From: Marinomonas sp. MED121
GTDB taxonomy: Bacteria; Pseudomonadota; Gammaproteobacteria; Pseudomonadales; Marinomonadaceae
Assembly: GCF_000153025.1 (NCBI RefSeq)
Contig: NZ_CH672433.1
Location: 169,456-233,455, forward strand
Direction of reading: 5' to 3'
DNA length: 64,000 nucleotides
Made by a program: the position numbers and the translations under genes. The notes under the pieces were generated by a model. That model did no database searches. It was not told the origin of the DNA and saw only the letters and a program-made list of their open reading frames with translations. The first letter of the stretch is position 1; each line of letters begins with the position of its first letter. This document shows positions 1 through 9,167 of the stretch, one piece after another.

Positions 1-1129
1 CACTTTCCACTAAAGGTGTGACAGCCTGAGCCACCTCTTTATTTAAGTTTTGCACCTCTACCAAAGGTGTCGTGGCTTTACTCTTTGTTTGTAAATTAGT
101 CCCTGCACCTATCATTGCCAAGCCAGCAGTTACAGCTAGCGCATCTGTTTTGTCAGCTGGTGAAGTTAATTCACCATTCGCAGCATGCTTCAAATTTTCA
201 ACTAAAGGCTCTGAACCATTACTTAACCCAGAACTAACAACACTAGAATTTTGAGTCGAGGTTGAATTTAAAGGGCTTTGGTTCGTTTTAATTTCAGTGT
301 TAAGTTGAGCTAACTTCTGTTGCGAAATTTGCTGCCCTATAACCTCACCCTCTGCAGCACTAGCTTCATTTGAAGCAACAATAGAAGCTATAGTTGCGCC
401 TGATATAAGCGAAGTATCCAAATAAGAACCTTCATTTTCACTGGCAAGTTTCGCCCCCTCTTCATGCAAAACTTTGCCACTTACACCTGATAAAGCGCCT
501 AGATTTTGACCCGGCTCCGCAGCTTCAAGCGCGGCAGTTTGTCCTTGAGTTCCCCCTTTAGAATCAACAACAGCACCCGCACCCACAACACTAGCCGAAG
601 CAGGCAAGACAGTTTTGTCGAGGTTTGTATCTTCTTCAGCTAAACCACCTTCTTGAGTAAGATTAGACATGCCTTCACTCATCGCAGAGGACGCTAATTT
701 TGCATTTTCATCGATGCCATCCATCTGATTGACAGATAAAGCAGCACCATCAACTTCCTCCCCTTCAGCAATTGAGCCAATCACTTGCAGGTCAAGGCTA
801 TTATCTGATGCCTTGTCAGCATTAGCCTCTAGGTTCGCCTTCTCACTAGAAACTTCTCCGACAGCAGTTATAGCTTTATCATCTATCGAGCTATCTTCTA
901 TCGAGCTATCATTTAAAGGTACATCAGAAGAAGTTTTTTCATTTTGGGAGGGTTTAGACTCAACAACAAGATCTTCATTTACTTTTTGAAAAACTGCATC
1001 GAAAGAACTTTCTTCAGAAGTAGAATCACCTGTCTCTGAGCTGCTAGCAATTTGAGAGCCACTAGAAGAGCCAGACATACTGGCATTTGTCTTGGGTGTA
1101 GAAATGGGTAAATTGGCATTCGCTAACAT
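1..1129 (-). CDS. fliK: Flagellar hook-length control protein FliK, N-terminal part (gene runs off the window)
   Basis: The minus-strand frame is open from an ATG at 1129 to the window edge, about 376 residues, with the C-terminus missing. The ATG follows a clear CGGAGGA ribosome site. The protein is low in complexity, rich in Ser, Ala, Glu, Thr and Gln, and has no domain I can name in this part. This is typical of FliK, whose N-terminal region is a poorly conserved secreted ruler and whose recognisable domain is C-terminal. Position at the end of a fliEFGHIJ cluster supports the call. A 15-bp tandem repeat (882-895 and 897-910) gives an in-frame SSIED/SSIDD duplication. A sigma-54 promoter motif lies just upstream. 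The missing C-terminal domain would settle the identity. Confidence 0.72.
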   Translation of the reverse strand, partial: MLANANLPISTPKTNASMSGSSSGSQIASSSETGDSTSEESSFDAVFQKVNEDLVVESKPSQNEKTSSDVPLNDSSIEDSSIDDKAITAVGEVSSEKANLEANADKASDNSLDLQVIGSIAEGEEVDGAALSVNQMDGIDENAKLASSAMSEGMSNLTQEGGLAEEDTNLDKTVLPASASVVGAGAVVDSKGGTQGQTAALEAAEPGQNLGALSGVSGKVLHEEGAKLASENEGSYLDTSLISGATIASIVASNEASAAEGEVIGQQISQQKLAQLNTEIKTNQSPLNSTSTQNSSVVSSGLSNGSEPLVENLKHAANGELTSPADKTDALAVTAGLAMIGAGTNLQTKSKATTPLVEVQNLNKEVAQAVTPLVES

Positions 1130-1157
1130 ATAGTCCTCCGATTCTACATTGACTAAT

Positions 1158-1172
1158 GCAAATCAAAGGCCA
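1158..1172 (-). promoter_or_regulatory. Sigma-54 promoter motif upstream of fliK
   Basis: On the minus strand the bases read TGGCCTTTGATTTGC followed by A. This keeps the -24 TGGC and -12 TTGCA elements with exact GG-N10-GC spacing of the RpoN consensus. Predicted transcription would start near 1147, leaving a leader of about 17 nt with the strong fliK ribosome site. Hook and basal-body genes are class II/III sigma-54 targets driven by FleQ/FleR in related bacteria, so the location makes sense. Confidence 0.6.
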
Positions 1173-1185
1173 ATATAAATATTAG

Positions 1186-2886
1186 CTACTTATCCCATTG
1201 ATATTGAATTTCAACACGGTTACCTTTTTCTGAAAAATTAATCGATTTACAAAGCTGCCCAAGCAAAGGTAATCCGCGATTATACATTTCATCAGAATCT
1301 TCAAGCTTTAGTTTGACCTGAGAGGTGTCAAAACCATCCCCGCTATCCTCAAGTTGGATACTTAAAATACCTCCAACTTCATTGGAAGATATTGAGATTT
1401 TTATTCTAATATATCCCGACTCAAGCGTGCTTAAGCGAGTTTCTCGCTCCATATAATAAAGGACAAATCCGTCATTGGTTTCTTTTAAACTCGAATTAAG
1501 ACGCAAAACGCCATGCTCTAAAGCATTAGAATACAGTTCAGACAGCATCATAAAGACTTGTCCAGAATAGTGTTTCAAGCCGGACACCGTCATGATGATT
1601 TGCAATATATATGGCAATGGATCTGTATTTTTTAATGATTCAGCATTTAACGTATATTCAAAAGAGAAGTCCGAAGGCGTATCAGGCTCTTCAACGGTTA
1701 ACGTATTAGATTCCTGCTCAGCACCAATTGCGTCACTAAGATCAATCTTCAAGCAAGAAATATCATCATGGGAAGAGTCTAATACCCCTTCCGTCTCTAA
1801 CTTTCTTCGCAACCAATGCAGCAGATTATCTGAATCAACTCTTCCTTCAACGAGAGGAGTTAATTGATGCTCACAAAACATCATCCCTTTAGAATCAATT
1901 GCCTCATAAATACCATCAGACCAAGCAAGAAAAGAATCTCCTTTTTCAAAGCTGACAATCTCAGTCGAATAGGTAAATTCAGATTCAGATACTATACCAA
2001 GTGGCAAATTATGAGAGGTTAATGGCTGTGGCTTTTTTTGCCTTTGCGAAAAGAAAAAAGCATCAGGTAAACCACCATTCCACACTTCTAACGTTTTATC
2101 TGTAATATTAAGGTCGACAAACAATGCACTACAGAACATATCAGCAGGTAAAATCGCCTTTAGCCTACGATTTAGTTCAGGTACTATCTGCCTCATAAGG
2201 AAGCCCTTACGAGTCCATTCAAAAAAGATATCAGCTAATGGTAAAGCGCCAATGGCAGCAGACAAACCATGCCCTGTAAAATCACCTATTAATAAATGCA
2301 TCCCACCATTTGGCTTGTAGGCAGCCAAGATAACATCACCATTAAAAAGATGATGACCGTAGAAAAAAGTATTTAGGCAAGGATCTGATAAACAGTTGGA
2401 GTGAGTAATATTTTCATAAACAACTTTAGCAACTTCTTGCTCATGAATAAGTTGTTCATTATATGAGGAGAGCTTATCTCGCTGGGCCTCAAGCTTTTTC
2501 TGCAACGATAATATACGTATAATTGCATCAAGTTTTGCCGCGATTAGAACAAGGTTATATGGCTTGGAAATAAAGTCACTACCGCCTACTTTTAGACAGT
2601 TAACAAGAGATGAAGTATCAGACAAGCCAGATAAAAAGACAATGGGGATAAATCGCCCACGGCTCATTTCTTGAATTTTGATAGCTGCCTCTAAGCCATC
2701 ACAGTCAGGCATAACAACATCAAGGCAAACAAGTTGTGTTATTTCAGGATCAAACTTTTCAATTGCCTCTAACCCATCTTCGGCCACATCAACATTATGG
2801 CCAAGGCCACTCAGCATTGCTTTAAGAAGCAACCTATCAGATGGATTATCATCAGCAATTAATATATTAAGCGAAACTAAAGACAT
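1186..2886 (-). CDS. hsbR: Response regulator-PP2C phosphatase-HATPase protein (HsbR-like)
   Basis: 566 residues in three parts. A receiver (1-125) has the acidic pair near 11-12, phospho-acceptor D56 in CLDVVMP and K108 in SKPY. A PP2C/SpoIIE-type phosphatase (about 175-395) has metal-binding motifs GDFTGHG (from 201), WSDGIYE and SHDDIS. A C-terminal GHKL ATPase of the RsbW type (about 430-566) has the N-box ELYSNALEHG and the G-box EDSGDGF. Length and layout match Pseudomonas HsbR, which switches between phosphatase and kinase action on the STAS protein HsbA to control FlgM and motility. The stas gene ends 3 bases upstream of its ATG, so the two are translated together. The expected phosphodonor HptB is not encoded beside them. 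Confidence 0.82.
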   Translation of the reverse strand: MSLVSLNILIADDNPSDRLLLKAMLSGLGHNVDVAEDGLEAIEKFDPEITQLVCLDVVMPDCDGLEAAIKIQEMSRGRFIPIVFLSGLSDTSSLVNCLKVGGSDFISKPYNLVLIAAKLDAIIRILSLQKKLEAQRDKLSSYNEQLIHEQEVAKVVYENITHSNCLSDPCLNTFFYGHHLFNGDVILAAYKPNGGMHLLIGDFTGHGLSAAIGALPLADIFFEWTRKGFLMRQIVPELNRRLKAILPADMFCSALFVDLNITDKTLEVWNGGLPDAFFFSQRQKKPQPLTSHNLPLGIVSESEFTYSTEIVSFEKGDSFLAWSDGIYEAIDSKGMMFCEHQLTPLVEGRVDSDNLLHWLRRKLETEGVLDSSHDDISCLKIDLSDAIGAEQESNTLTVEEPDTPSDFSFEYTLNAESLKNTDPLPYILQIIMTVSGLKHYSGQVFMMLSELYSNALEHGVLRLNSSLKETNDGFVLYYMERETRLSTLESGYIRIKISISSNEVGGILSIQLEDSGDGFDTSQVKLKLEDSDEMYNRGLPLLGQLCKSINFSEKGNRVEIQYQWDK

Positions 2887-2889
2887 GGA

Positions 2890-3192
2890 TTAATGCAGTG
2901 AAAACAACCTATCAAAATTAGCAATACGTAAGATCTTTTCTACCGCATCATTACAGTTATTCAAGATTATTTCCCCTTGATCACCACCAGCATAGTCCCT
3001 TAAAAGCAGCAGCATACCTAAAGCGGAGCTATCCACATAAGTGACTTTTGTCATATCCAACTCAAATTTACAGTTACTTTCCACCGAGCTATAAGCATCT
3101 TTAAATGCTTTATGGCAGCTAAAATCAAACCTTCCTTCAATCTGAATGGTCAACACATGTTTTTTCTCATCGTATTGTGTCTGCATGATCAT
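2890..3192 (-). CDS. hsbA: STAS-domain anti-sigma factor antagonist (HsbA-like)
   Basis: A 100-residue single STAS domain with the phosphorylatable serine motif VDSSALG near the middle, as in SpoIIAA/RsbV proteins. In Pseudomonas, HsbA binds the anti-sigma factor FlgM when unphosphorylated and the cyclase HsbD when phosphorylated; its state is set by HsbR. The partner HsbR-like gene follows directly. The ATG at 3192 is chosen because AGGA lies about 10 nt upstream; the TTG at 3201 sits too close to that site. A 188-bp spacer upstream separates it from the 655-residue receptor-like gene, so it may have its own promoter, though none was clear. Confidence 0.82.
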   Translation of the reverse strand: MIMQTQYDEKKHVLTIQIEGRFDFSCHKAFKDAYSSVESNCKFELDMTKVTYVDSSALGMLLLLRDYAGGDQGEIILNNCNDAVEKILRIANFDRLFSLH

Positions 3193-3380
3193 ACTAATCA
3201 AATCCTATAAAGTCTTTTCATGGAGCAATGACATAAACAATTTCAATTTTAACCTAGAGAATTTGCCTTCCTTGACGGTGTCGACACTTAAAGCAAATTG
3301 GAATTTAGAGAATTGAATAACAAAATTTACCCTGTTACCAGATAAAATCTCTCGCCATTACATTTAAGTACATTTACAAA

Positions 3381-5348
3381 CTAAGGTTTACTATTTTTTA
3401 TTAGGTCATCCAAAGCATTATCTAAGCTAAATACATCCTGCATCATGCTTTCACACTGGGAGACCAATCCATTCTCCTTTTCATTATGACTATAATTTTC
3501 CAGTTTTGCTTTAATTTGCGTAGTGCGATTCTGACAACTTTCAATATCATCATCTAACTTAGCAAGAGAAGCTTTTTCCTGTTGTAAAGACTCACTCAGT
3601 AATTGCGCTACCGTATCAATATCATGACTCAAATCAATCGCTACAGATTGCAACTCATCGTTATCACTTGCGGCATCTTCTTTATCAAGAATAGCATTAG
3701 CAAGCGCCACCTTTACTTCTGACATGCAACTAGCGCTTTCCTCGATAGCAGATACGCTTGATTCCACCCCTTTATAAACAATAGACAAACTTTGATTCAA
3801 ATTCTCATAACCTTGCAATAAATTTGTTTCCAGCTCTTGCATGTTTTCTGCTGTTACAAGGTTTGCTTTCGAACTTTCAAAAATACTTGCCTCTACTTTT
3901 TCTCTCAGTGTTTTCACAACATCCTGTATTGAGGTGAAATCTAAGGGAGGTAAAATCTCATCTTCTGCCTTTTCAGTTATCAGATTGAACTCGGACTCTT
4001 TTGACTCAAGCGTTAATTTTGTATCGTTAAGGGATTCACTTAATAAGATAATTAATTCACTAATATCTTTTAATGATTCAACTTTCTGAGCCTCATCATT
4101 GAGTGACATGCCATCAAACAAGTTCAAAAGATTTACAACAGAAAGTCTGATTTTTTCCAGCTGTTTAGCAAGAGAAGCAACTCGTGACTCTTCACGTAAA
4201 ACTCTAATAGGTGCATTCCAAACATCAGCCGACATCAGAGCAACTATTTTAGTTACTGCTTCATATTCCAACTCATCAGAAACAGGTGTAAATTTCAACA
4301 AATACCCCATTAACTGGCCATTATCATGAATAGTCTCTTCATTTAGTGAGTAAGTTAAACCGTTAAATTTAAAGAGACTCGGTAAATTGGGGTTTTCTTC
4401 TAGACTGGCAATTTTAATATCGACTAAATCAAGTGACAATTCATCGTTATCACATAAGCTAGATTCAAGCTCAACTTGATATTCAGACCAAACGATTTCA
4501 AATAACTTATTACAGAACACATATCGTCGATCTGTATTAAGCGCTAAACAAGGCTCTTGAATATTCTGAAAATAGTGCTCAAGTAATCGCTTATCTCTTT
4601 CAATAACAGAGCTGTTAACTAAACTAAATTCTTTTAGTTGTTGCAGATGAAAGAAAATTTCTCGAAACTCATCATTATGAGGCCAATCTGGAATAAACGC
4701 ATACTGCTTATGGTTGTATTTTCTTACTAGATTTAGAACATTATCCAGCCCAAGAGAGACTCTTTTACGTATTAATAAGAATGTAAAAATAACACCTAAG
4801 AGAGTGATTAAGGTTAATGCAATAACCGCTTCTTGAAAACTCTGAAAATTAACTAAATATTCTTGGTTTTTAAGCCACTTAAATTCATGCAGTACATTTC
4901 TAGCGATCGCTAATTTTTCTTGAAACACATCAATAATAAGTTCTTTTTCGCTTACATCTTGTAGATTAAGCAATGCATCTATATCAAGTTCAATCGTAGG
5001 AAAACCTTCAATGTCTTGATAAATATTAACCATTTCATCCAATTCTGCTGATAACCTAGCCTGTAAAACCTGCTCTTTTTCAGACAGTTCAATAACACTA
5101 CTCTCGCTATGAGGTACAATGTTTGTCGAATAAATAAAAAGCCCAAGCGCCTCTACCTGAAGCTCATTCAATTGCTCCATCATTAGTTCAACTCTCTGAT
5201 CCGCAAGTATTTTCTTATCATTCTCTTGAGTAATAAAGAAAAACAAACCAGATACAACCAGACAAATCCATAGGACCAACACAACCAAAACCCGGGTTAT
5301 AATGGTTATGATATTATTTCGACGCACATTTAAATTAATTTCAGTCAT
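3381..5348 (-). CDS. Chemoreceptor-like membrane protein without a canonical MCP signalling tip
   Basis: 655 residues, not recognised as a named family. There is a membrane helix at about 13-40, a roughly 130-residue periplasmic region, a second membrane helix at about 173-193, and a linker that could be HAMP-like. A PAS-like stretch follows around 255-360 (core near PCLALNTDRRYVFCNKLFEIV). The last 290 residues are acidic, heptad-rich coiled coil. The topology is that of a methyl-accepting chemotaxis protein. The conserved hairpin tip (E-A-A-R-AGE...GRGFAVVA), present in the Aer-like protein at 27854-29416, is absent. It lies 63 bp after the CheA-like gene and ahead of hsbA/hsbR, suggesting a sensor feeding that module. 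This role is inference. Confidence 0.6.
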   Translation of the reverse strand: MTEINLNVRRNNIITIITRVLVVLVLWICLVVSGLFFFITQENDKKILADQRVELMMEQLNELQVEALGLFIYSTNIVPHSESSVIELSEKEQVLQARLSAELDEMVNIYQDIEGFPTIELDIDALLNLQDVSEKELIIDVFQEKLAIARNVLHEFKWLKNQEYLVNFQSFQEAVIALTLITLLGVIFTFLLIRKRVSLGLDNVLNLVRKYNHKQYAFIPDWPHNDEFREIFFHLQQLKEFSLVNSSVIERDKRLLEHYFQNIQEPCLALNTDRRYVFCNKLFEIVWSEYQVELESSLCDNDELSLDLVDIKIASLEENPNLPSLFKFNGLTYSLNEETIHDNGQLMGYLLKFTPVSDELEYEAVTKIVALMSADVWNAPIRVLREESRVASLAKQLEKIRLSVVNLLNLFDGMSLNDEAQKVESLKDISELIILLSESLNDTKLTLESKESEFNLITEKAEDEILPPLDFTSIQDVVKTLREKVEASIFESSKANLVTAENMQELETNLLQGYENLNQSLSIVYKGVESSVSAIEESASCMSEVKVALANAILDKEDAASDNDELQSVAIDLSHDIDTVAQLLSESLQQEKASLAKLDDDIESCQNRTTQIKAKLENYSHNEKENGLVSQCESMMQDVFSLDNALDDLIKNSKP

Positions 5349-5411
5349 CTAGCATCCTAAAGCAAGGAGTTAAACTTAAAACACCTAATTATACATAATC
5401 TGTTATTAAAA

Positions 5412-7331
5412 CTACCTAAAACTCAGATCATCAATTACATATAAACACTCTTCATTAGATGTTGTTAATTCTTTAGCAAAATCACTCATCATCAGCCTTT
5501 TTGAATTATCCGTTTTAACACTTGAAATATCTAAACTCTTTTTGTAATAAGTTGAATTCACTGATAAACAGAAGCTCTCATTCTGGTTAGTTAAGAGAAT
5601 GAAAGATAATGCAGGTGAAGTAGCAAAATTTAAAAAAGGGTAACAGCACTCTTCGATATTAATTAAGCTTACATCAATACACTTTAGCTCAATTGTATCA
5701 AACTGGTTTGCTGCTAAATGCTTTGCCACTACATTTGATCGAATAAATACGTGCTTCTCAGCAATTTTTGTTAACCAGCCATCTTCAAGATCAATAGAAA
5801 CGTCACTCTGCTGCGAACCGTCACTGATAGCTTCACCACTCAAAAGCAGAGGGTTAATTTCTACAGCATAATCTAATTTGTTAGCTCGCCATAACATACC
5901 TGCTTTAGAAGGAAGACCAAAGCTTTGAATTTTATAACCTCGACTATCTAGTTTTATATCATCAACTAACAGACCATATGAAGTATCAAAATCATTCACT
6001 AAGATAATTCGCTTATTATGGTGCAAGTTCAAATTCTCTTCAGTATCTGTAAAGACACAGATTTGCCCAATCCCATTGATTAAACAGTTTAATTGACCAT
6101 CAGCTTCCTGCTCAAAACTGTTAACATCACCCCAATGCAATAGTGAATGTAATTTTGAGTGGGGCACACATATTCTCTCTCTCCCAAAAGAAGCAAGTAT
6201 TAGATTTTGCTCTGCTAAATTTAAGGCTAAAGAGGACTCGAAAAAAGGCTCATAATTTTTAGTTAAGCTAACAGAGCCAATAGGATCATTTGATAAGCCT
6301 CTCCCAGCATAAAGATAAATATAAGAGGCTCCAGCAACATCCTGAAGTTGTAAAAATATATTATGAGTATCAGATAGGTTTAAAGATGAAGCAGCCCTTC
6401 CAACCTCTTTATAAAAATCATCCAGACCTAACCTATTAACTAGGTGTTTTTCTTGCAAAGGCGAACAAGTAAAAGGAATCGCAAAGCGCCAACCTAAAGT
6501 TTGTGATAATTCCTTTAGCGTGATCAACTGAGTTGATTTATATATCGCCTCAAGAGAAGTATTTGCAAGGGCTAAATCACTCCCCTTTTGATAATGCAAC
6601 TTAGCTTGTGACCTTGCCACTCGAATACTTCTAAAAATAGGTGACAGGTCAACAGCACTATCATAAGTGAAAGTCGTTAGCTCCCAATTAAACTGACCAT
6701 AATGACGATTCATCCAAGCAAGAGACTGTGAAGTCTTGACGTGTATTTTAAGAACATTTACCAAAGAGCTAGTATGTAAACCAGCGTTTTTCTCTAGACC
6801 ATCTTCAAATTTAAAACTAAGCCCACCCTCTACAGAGAACTCACCTATCCGAGAAAAGTGCTCAATAAAATCTAATAGCATAAGCAACCATGACTCTTCA
6901 TCTTGCTCAAGCTTAGCTTCAAAGAGGTTGAGTGAAGAAGAATGAGAGTTTAAAGCGACTTTGCCTTGCTCAACTCTAGCAACAAGCTGATCAATACGCT
7001 CTTGCTTAGATACAAGATTTACTGCGGCTAGACCATTAAAACTTTGCTCTAATACCAGCTGACGCATTAGATCAATAAACTCTATTAGAATCTCACGATG
7101 ACTTGATAAAAAAGGTGAGTGTTGCTGCTGGAGATGAAAGATAACACCAGCGATTTGTCCAAAAAGGTTTAACAGTGATGGAGAGTCTGAAAAATTATTT
7201 AGCGCACTCTTTAACCAAACGAGCCCTTCCCTAATATCAATTAGGCTATCAACAGGAAAAGCATCATAAGAAAGACAATGGCTCTCCATTTCATAAAGGC
7301 GATAGCTAAGCTTACTCAATAGCACATCCAT
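5412..7331 (-). CDS. Degenerate CheA-like protein with CheW-like coupling domain
   Basis: 639 residues. Residues 1-100 are helical and resemble a histidine phosphotransfer bundle, but the helix where His would sit (LLNLFGQIAGVIFHLQ) has Ala in its place. Residues about 227-370 follow the pattern of the CheA ATPase domain start (VDLSPIFRS...VAR...KGSDLAL), but the N-box Asn/His and the Gly loops needed for ATP binding are not seen. Residues about 375-500 look like a CheW/P5 domain (ICVPHSKLHSLL; then RIILVNDFDTSYGLLVDDI). The C-terminus may hold a second, weaker copy. It is best read as a dead kinase or scaffold. It sits between fliJ (20 bp) and the receptor-like gene. Family assignment is by eye and tentative. 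Confidence 0.55.
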   Translation of the reverse strand: MDVLLSKLSYRLYEMESHCLSYDAFPVDSLIDIREGLVWLKSALNNFSDSPSLLNLFGQIAGVIFHLQQQHSPFLSSHREILIEFIDLMRQLVLEQSFNGLAAVNLVSKQERIDQLVARVEQGKVALNSHSSSLNLFEAKLEQDEESWLLMLLDFIEHFSRIGEFSVEGGLSFKFEDGLEKNAGLHTSSLVNVLKIHVKTSQSLAWMNRHYGQFNWELTTFTYDSAVDLSPIFRSIRVARSQAKLHYQKGSDLALANTSLEAIYKSTQLITLKELSQTLGWRFAIPFTCSPLQEKHLVNRLGLDDFYKEVGRAASSLNLSDTHNIFLQLQDVAGASYIYLYAGRGLSNDPIGSVSLTKNYEPFFESSLALNLAEQNLILASFGRERICVPHSKLHSLLHWGDVNSFEQEADGQLNCLINGIGQICVFTDTEENLNLHHNKRIILVNDFDTSYGLLVDDIKLDSRGYKIQSFGLPSKAGMLWRANKLDYAVEINPLLLSGEAISDGSQQSDVSIDLEDGWLTKIAEKHVFIRSNVVAKHLAANQFDTIELKCIDVSLINIEECCYPFLNFATSPALSFILLTNQNESFCLSVNSTYYKKSLDISSVKTDNSKRLMMSDFAKELTTSNEECLYVIDDLSFR

Positions 7332-7351
7332 GATAATTTAGATGAATTAGG

Positions 7352-7786
7352 TTAACTGCTTGATTTCATATATTTTAGCATAGCAAATTCGTCAAATTGC
7401 TTCTGCTCTTGCTTCTCTTCTAAACGCCTTTCTTGCTCAGCATGCTTGCCTTTAACTAGATCCATACTTTTCGTTTTTGCTCTCGCTTGCAGCCATTGAA
7501 GTTGTGCCTGATCAGCTTGATGCTCTGACTGAGATATAGCACCTTTTTGCTGTTGCACAGCTTGCTCTAAACGGCTAACAAAATGCTGGTAATTTGTGAC
7601 TAAATAGGGACTTAATCCAAGTAGATTTCTCTCAGATTCATACTGTGATGCATATTCTTGAAGTTGCTCTAACTTTTGTTTTTCCTGTTCAACTTTTTGT
7701 TTTTGTCGAGCTAAGAGACGCGCAACGTTATCTTCCTTTTTTTGAGACAATGCTACTAACTTTTGAATACGTTCAGATCGTTTCAT
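7352..7786 (-). CDS. fliJ: Flagellar export chaperone/ATPase stalk protein FliJ
   Basis: 144 residues, nearly all charged coiled coil (many Lys, Gln, Glu), the normal size and make-up of FliJ. FliJ forms the central stalk of the FliI hexamer and links it to FlhA in the flagellar type III export apparatus. The ATG at 7786 gives the family-typical start MKRSERIQKLVALS with GGA upstream; the in-frame TTG at 7798 has no better site. It follows fliI by 55 bp, the normal order. The next gene downstream is the CheA-like protein rather than fliK. Confidence 0.88.
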   Translation of the reverse strand: MKRSERIQKLVALSQKKEDNVARLLARQKQKVEQEKQKLEQLQEYASQYESERNLLGLSPYLVTNYQHFVSRLEQAVQQQKGAISQSEHQADQAQLQWLQARAKTKSMDLVKGKHAEQERRLEEKQEQKQFDEFAMLKYMKSSS

Positions 7787-7841
7787 TAAGCTATCCAATT
7801 TTAAACTGAAGATACATGATGCCTAATTAATATTCTCTGGT

Positions 7842-9167
7842 CTAGGTCATCGCCTTTACAAGCGCCTCTAGACTAGCATCAATATTAAACTGTTCACTCA
7901 AACCTTGCTGAAGAAATGATTTGATCTCAGGCATCAGCGCAATGGCTTGGTCTGTATCAGGATCTGCACCTTTAACATAAGCTCCAACTGCGATTAGATC
8001 TTGATTTTGTTGATATTTAGAATAGAGCTGTTTCACCCTAAGCGCACCTTTTAAATGAGCATCACTCACAATATGGGGCATTGCCCTTGAAATAGAAGCC
8101 TCGATATCAATCGCAGGATAATGCCCCTCTTCAGCAAGGCGTCGAGACAATACAAAGTGCCCATCTAAAATGGCCCTAGAAGCATCAGCAATAGGATCTT
8201 GCTGATCATCGCCCTCAGTTAGAACAGTATAAAATGCTGTAATAGAGCCGCTGCCTTCTGCACCATTCCCAGCCCTTTCAACTAGCTGTGGAATTTTAGA
8301 GAAAACAGAAGGTGGATATCCCTTTGTTGCAGGAGGCTCCCCAACAGATAAAGCGATTTCCCTTTGAGCTTGTGCATAGCGAGTTAGGGAGTCCATCAAC
8401 AGCAATACATTTTTCCCTTGATCCCGATAATATTCCGCAATTCGAGTAGTCAAAGTTGCCGCTCGCAACCGCATTAAAGCAGAATCATCAGCAGGAGAAG
8501 CAATGACGACAGATCGAGCAAGCCCCTCTGAACCAAGAATTTGCTCAATAAACTCTTTTACTTCTCGCCCCCGCTCCCCAATCAAGCCAACAATCGTAAT
8601 ATCAGCTTCAGTAAAGCGAGTCATCATACCTAGTAGCATGCTTTTGCCCACACCACTGCCTGCAAACAACCCTAACCTCTGGCCCTTACCAACTGTTAAT
8701 AAACTATTGATAGACTTAATGCCAACATCTAAGGTGTCAGTAATAGGCTTGCGCTTTAAAGGGTTAATAATATCCCCTTGCATTCCTATCTTCTCTTTAG
8801 CCTTTATTGGTCCTTTGCCATCCAGCGGGTAACCTAAGCCATTAACAACTCGCCCCAATAACTCTGGGCCAACCATCATCATACCTTCACCCATTAATGG
8901 CTTAACCCTTGCGCCTGGTGAAATACCATTAATCGCCTCTGTCGGCATCAAATAAGTGAGATTCCCCGTGAAGCCAACCACTTCCGACTCAACCCATTTA
9001 TTTTTTCTAACTTGGACAGAACATCGATCCCCTAATGCCACTTTGCAGCCAACAGCCTCCATTGTAAGACCGACCATTCGAGTGACCTTACCTTCTAAGA
9101 CAGGTTGTAAAGGAGATGCTGAGAAATGTTTTAGCTTTTCAAGACGGGAGAGTAAGTCAGACTCCAT
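7842..9167 (-). CDS. fliI: Flagellum-specific ATPase FliI
   Basis: 441 residues, full length for FliI, the hexameric F1-beta-like ATPase that energises flagellar protein export at the cytoplasmic face of the basal body. The Walker A motif [11 protein letters not shown], the Walker B region [20 protein letters not shown] and the family signature in [16 protein letters not shown] are all visible. The start codon overlaps the end of fliH by 11 bp, so the two are translationally coupled. FliH is its negative regulator and anchor, and FliJ, encoded next, is its stalk. Confidence 0.96.
   Translation of the reverse strand: MESDLLSRLEKLKHFSASPLQPVLEGKVTRMVGLTMEAVGCKVALGDRCSVQVRKNKWVESEVVGFTGNLTYLMPTEAINGISPGARVKPLMGEGMMMVGPELLGRVVNGLGYPLDGKGPIKAKEKIGMQGDIINPLKRKPITDTLDVGIKSINSLLTVGKGQRLGLFAGSGVGKSMLLGMMTRFTEADITIVGLIGERGREVKEFIEQILGSEGLARSVVIASPADDSALMRLRAATLTTRIAEYYRDQGKNVLLLMDSLTRYAQAQREIALSVGEPPATKGYPPSVFSKIPQLVERAGNGAEGSGSITAFYTVLTEGDDQQDPIADASRAILDGHFVLSRRLAEEGHYPAIDIEASISRAMPHIVSDAHLKGALRVKQLYSKYQQNQDLIAVGAYVKGADPDTDQAIALMPEIKSFLQQGLSEQFNIDASLEALVKAMT

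Noticed and set aside
72..989. Plus-strand open frames of 60 and 86 codons opposite fliK
   Set aside because: They lie antisense to a minus-strand frame that is open from 1129 to the window edge with a strong ribosome site; their Ser/Ala-rich content only mirrors fliK.
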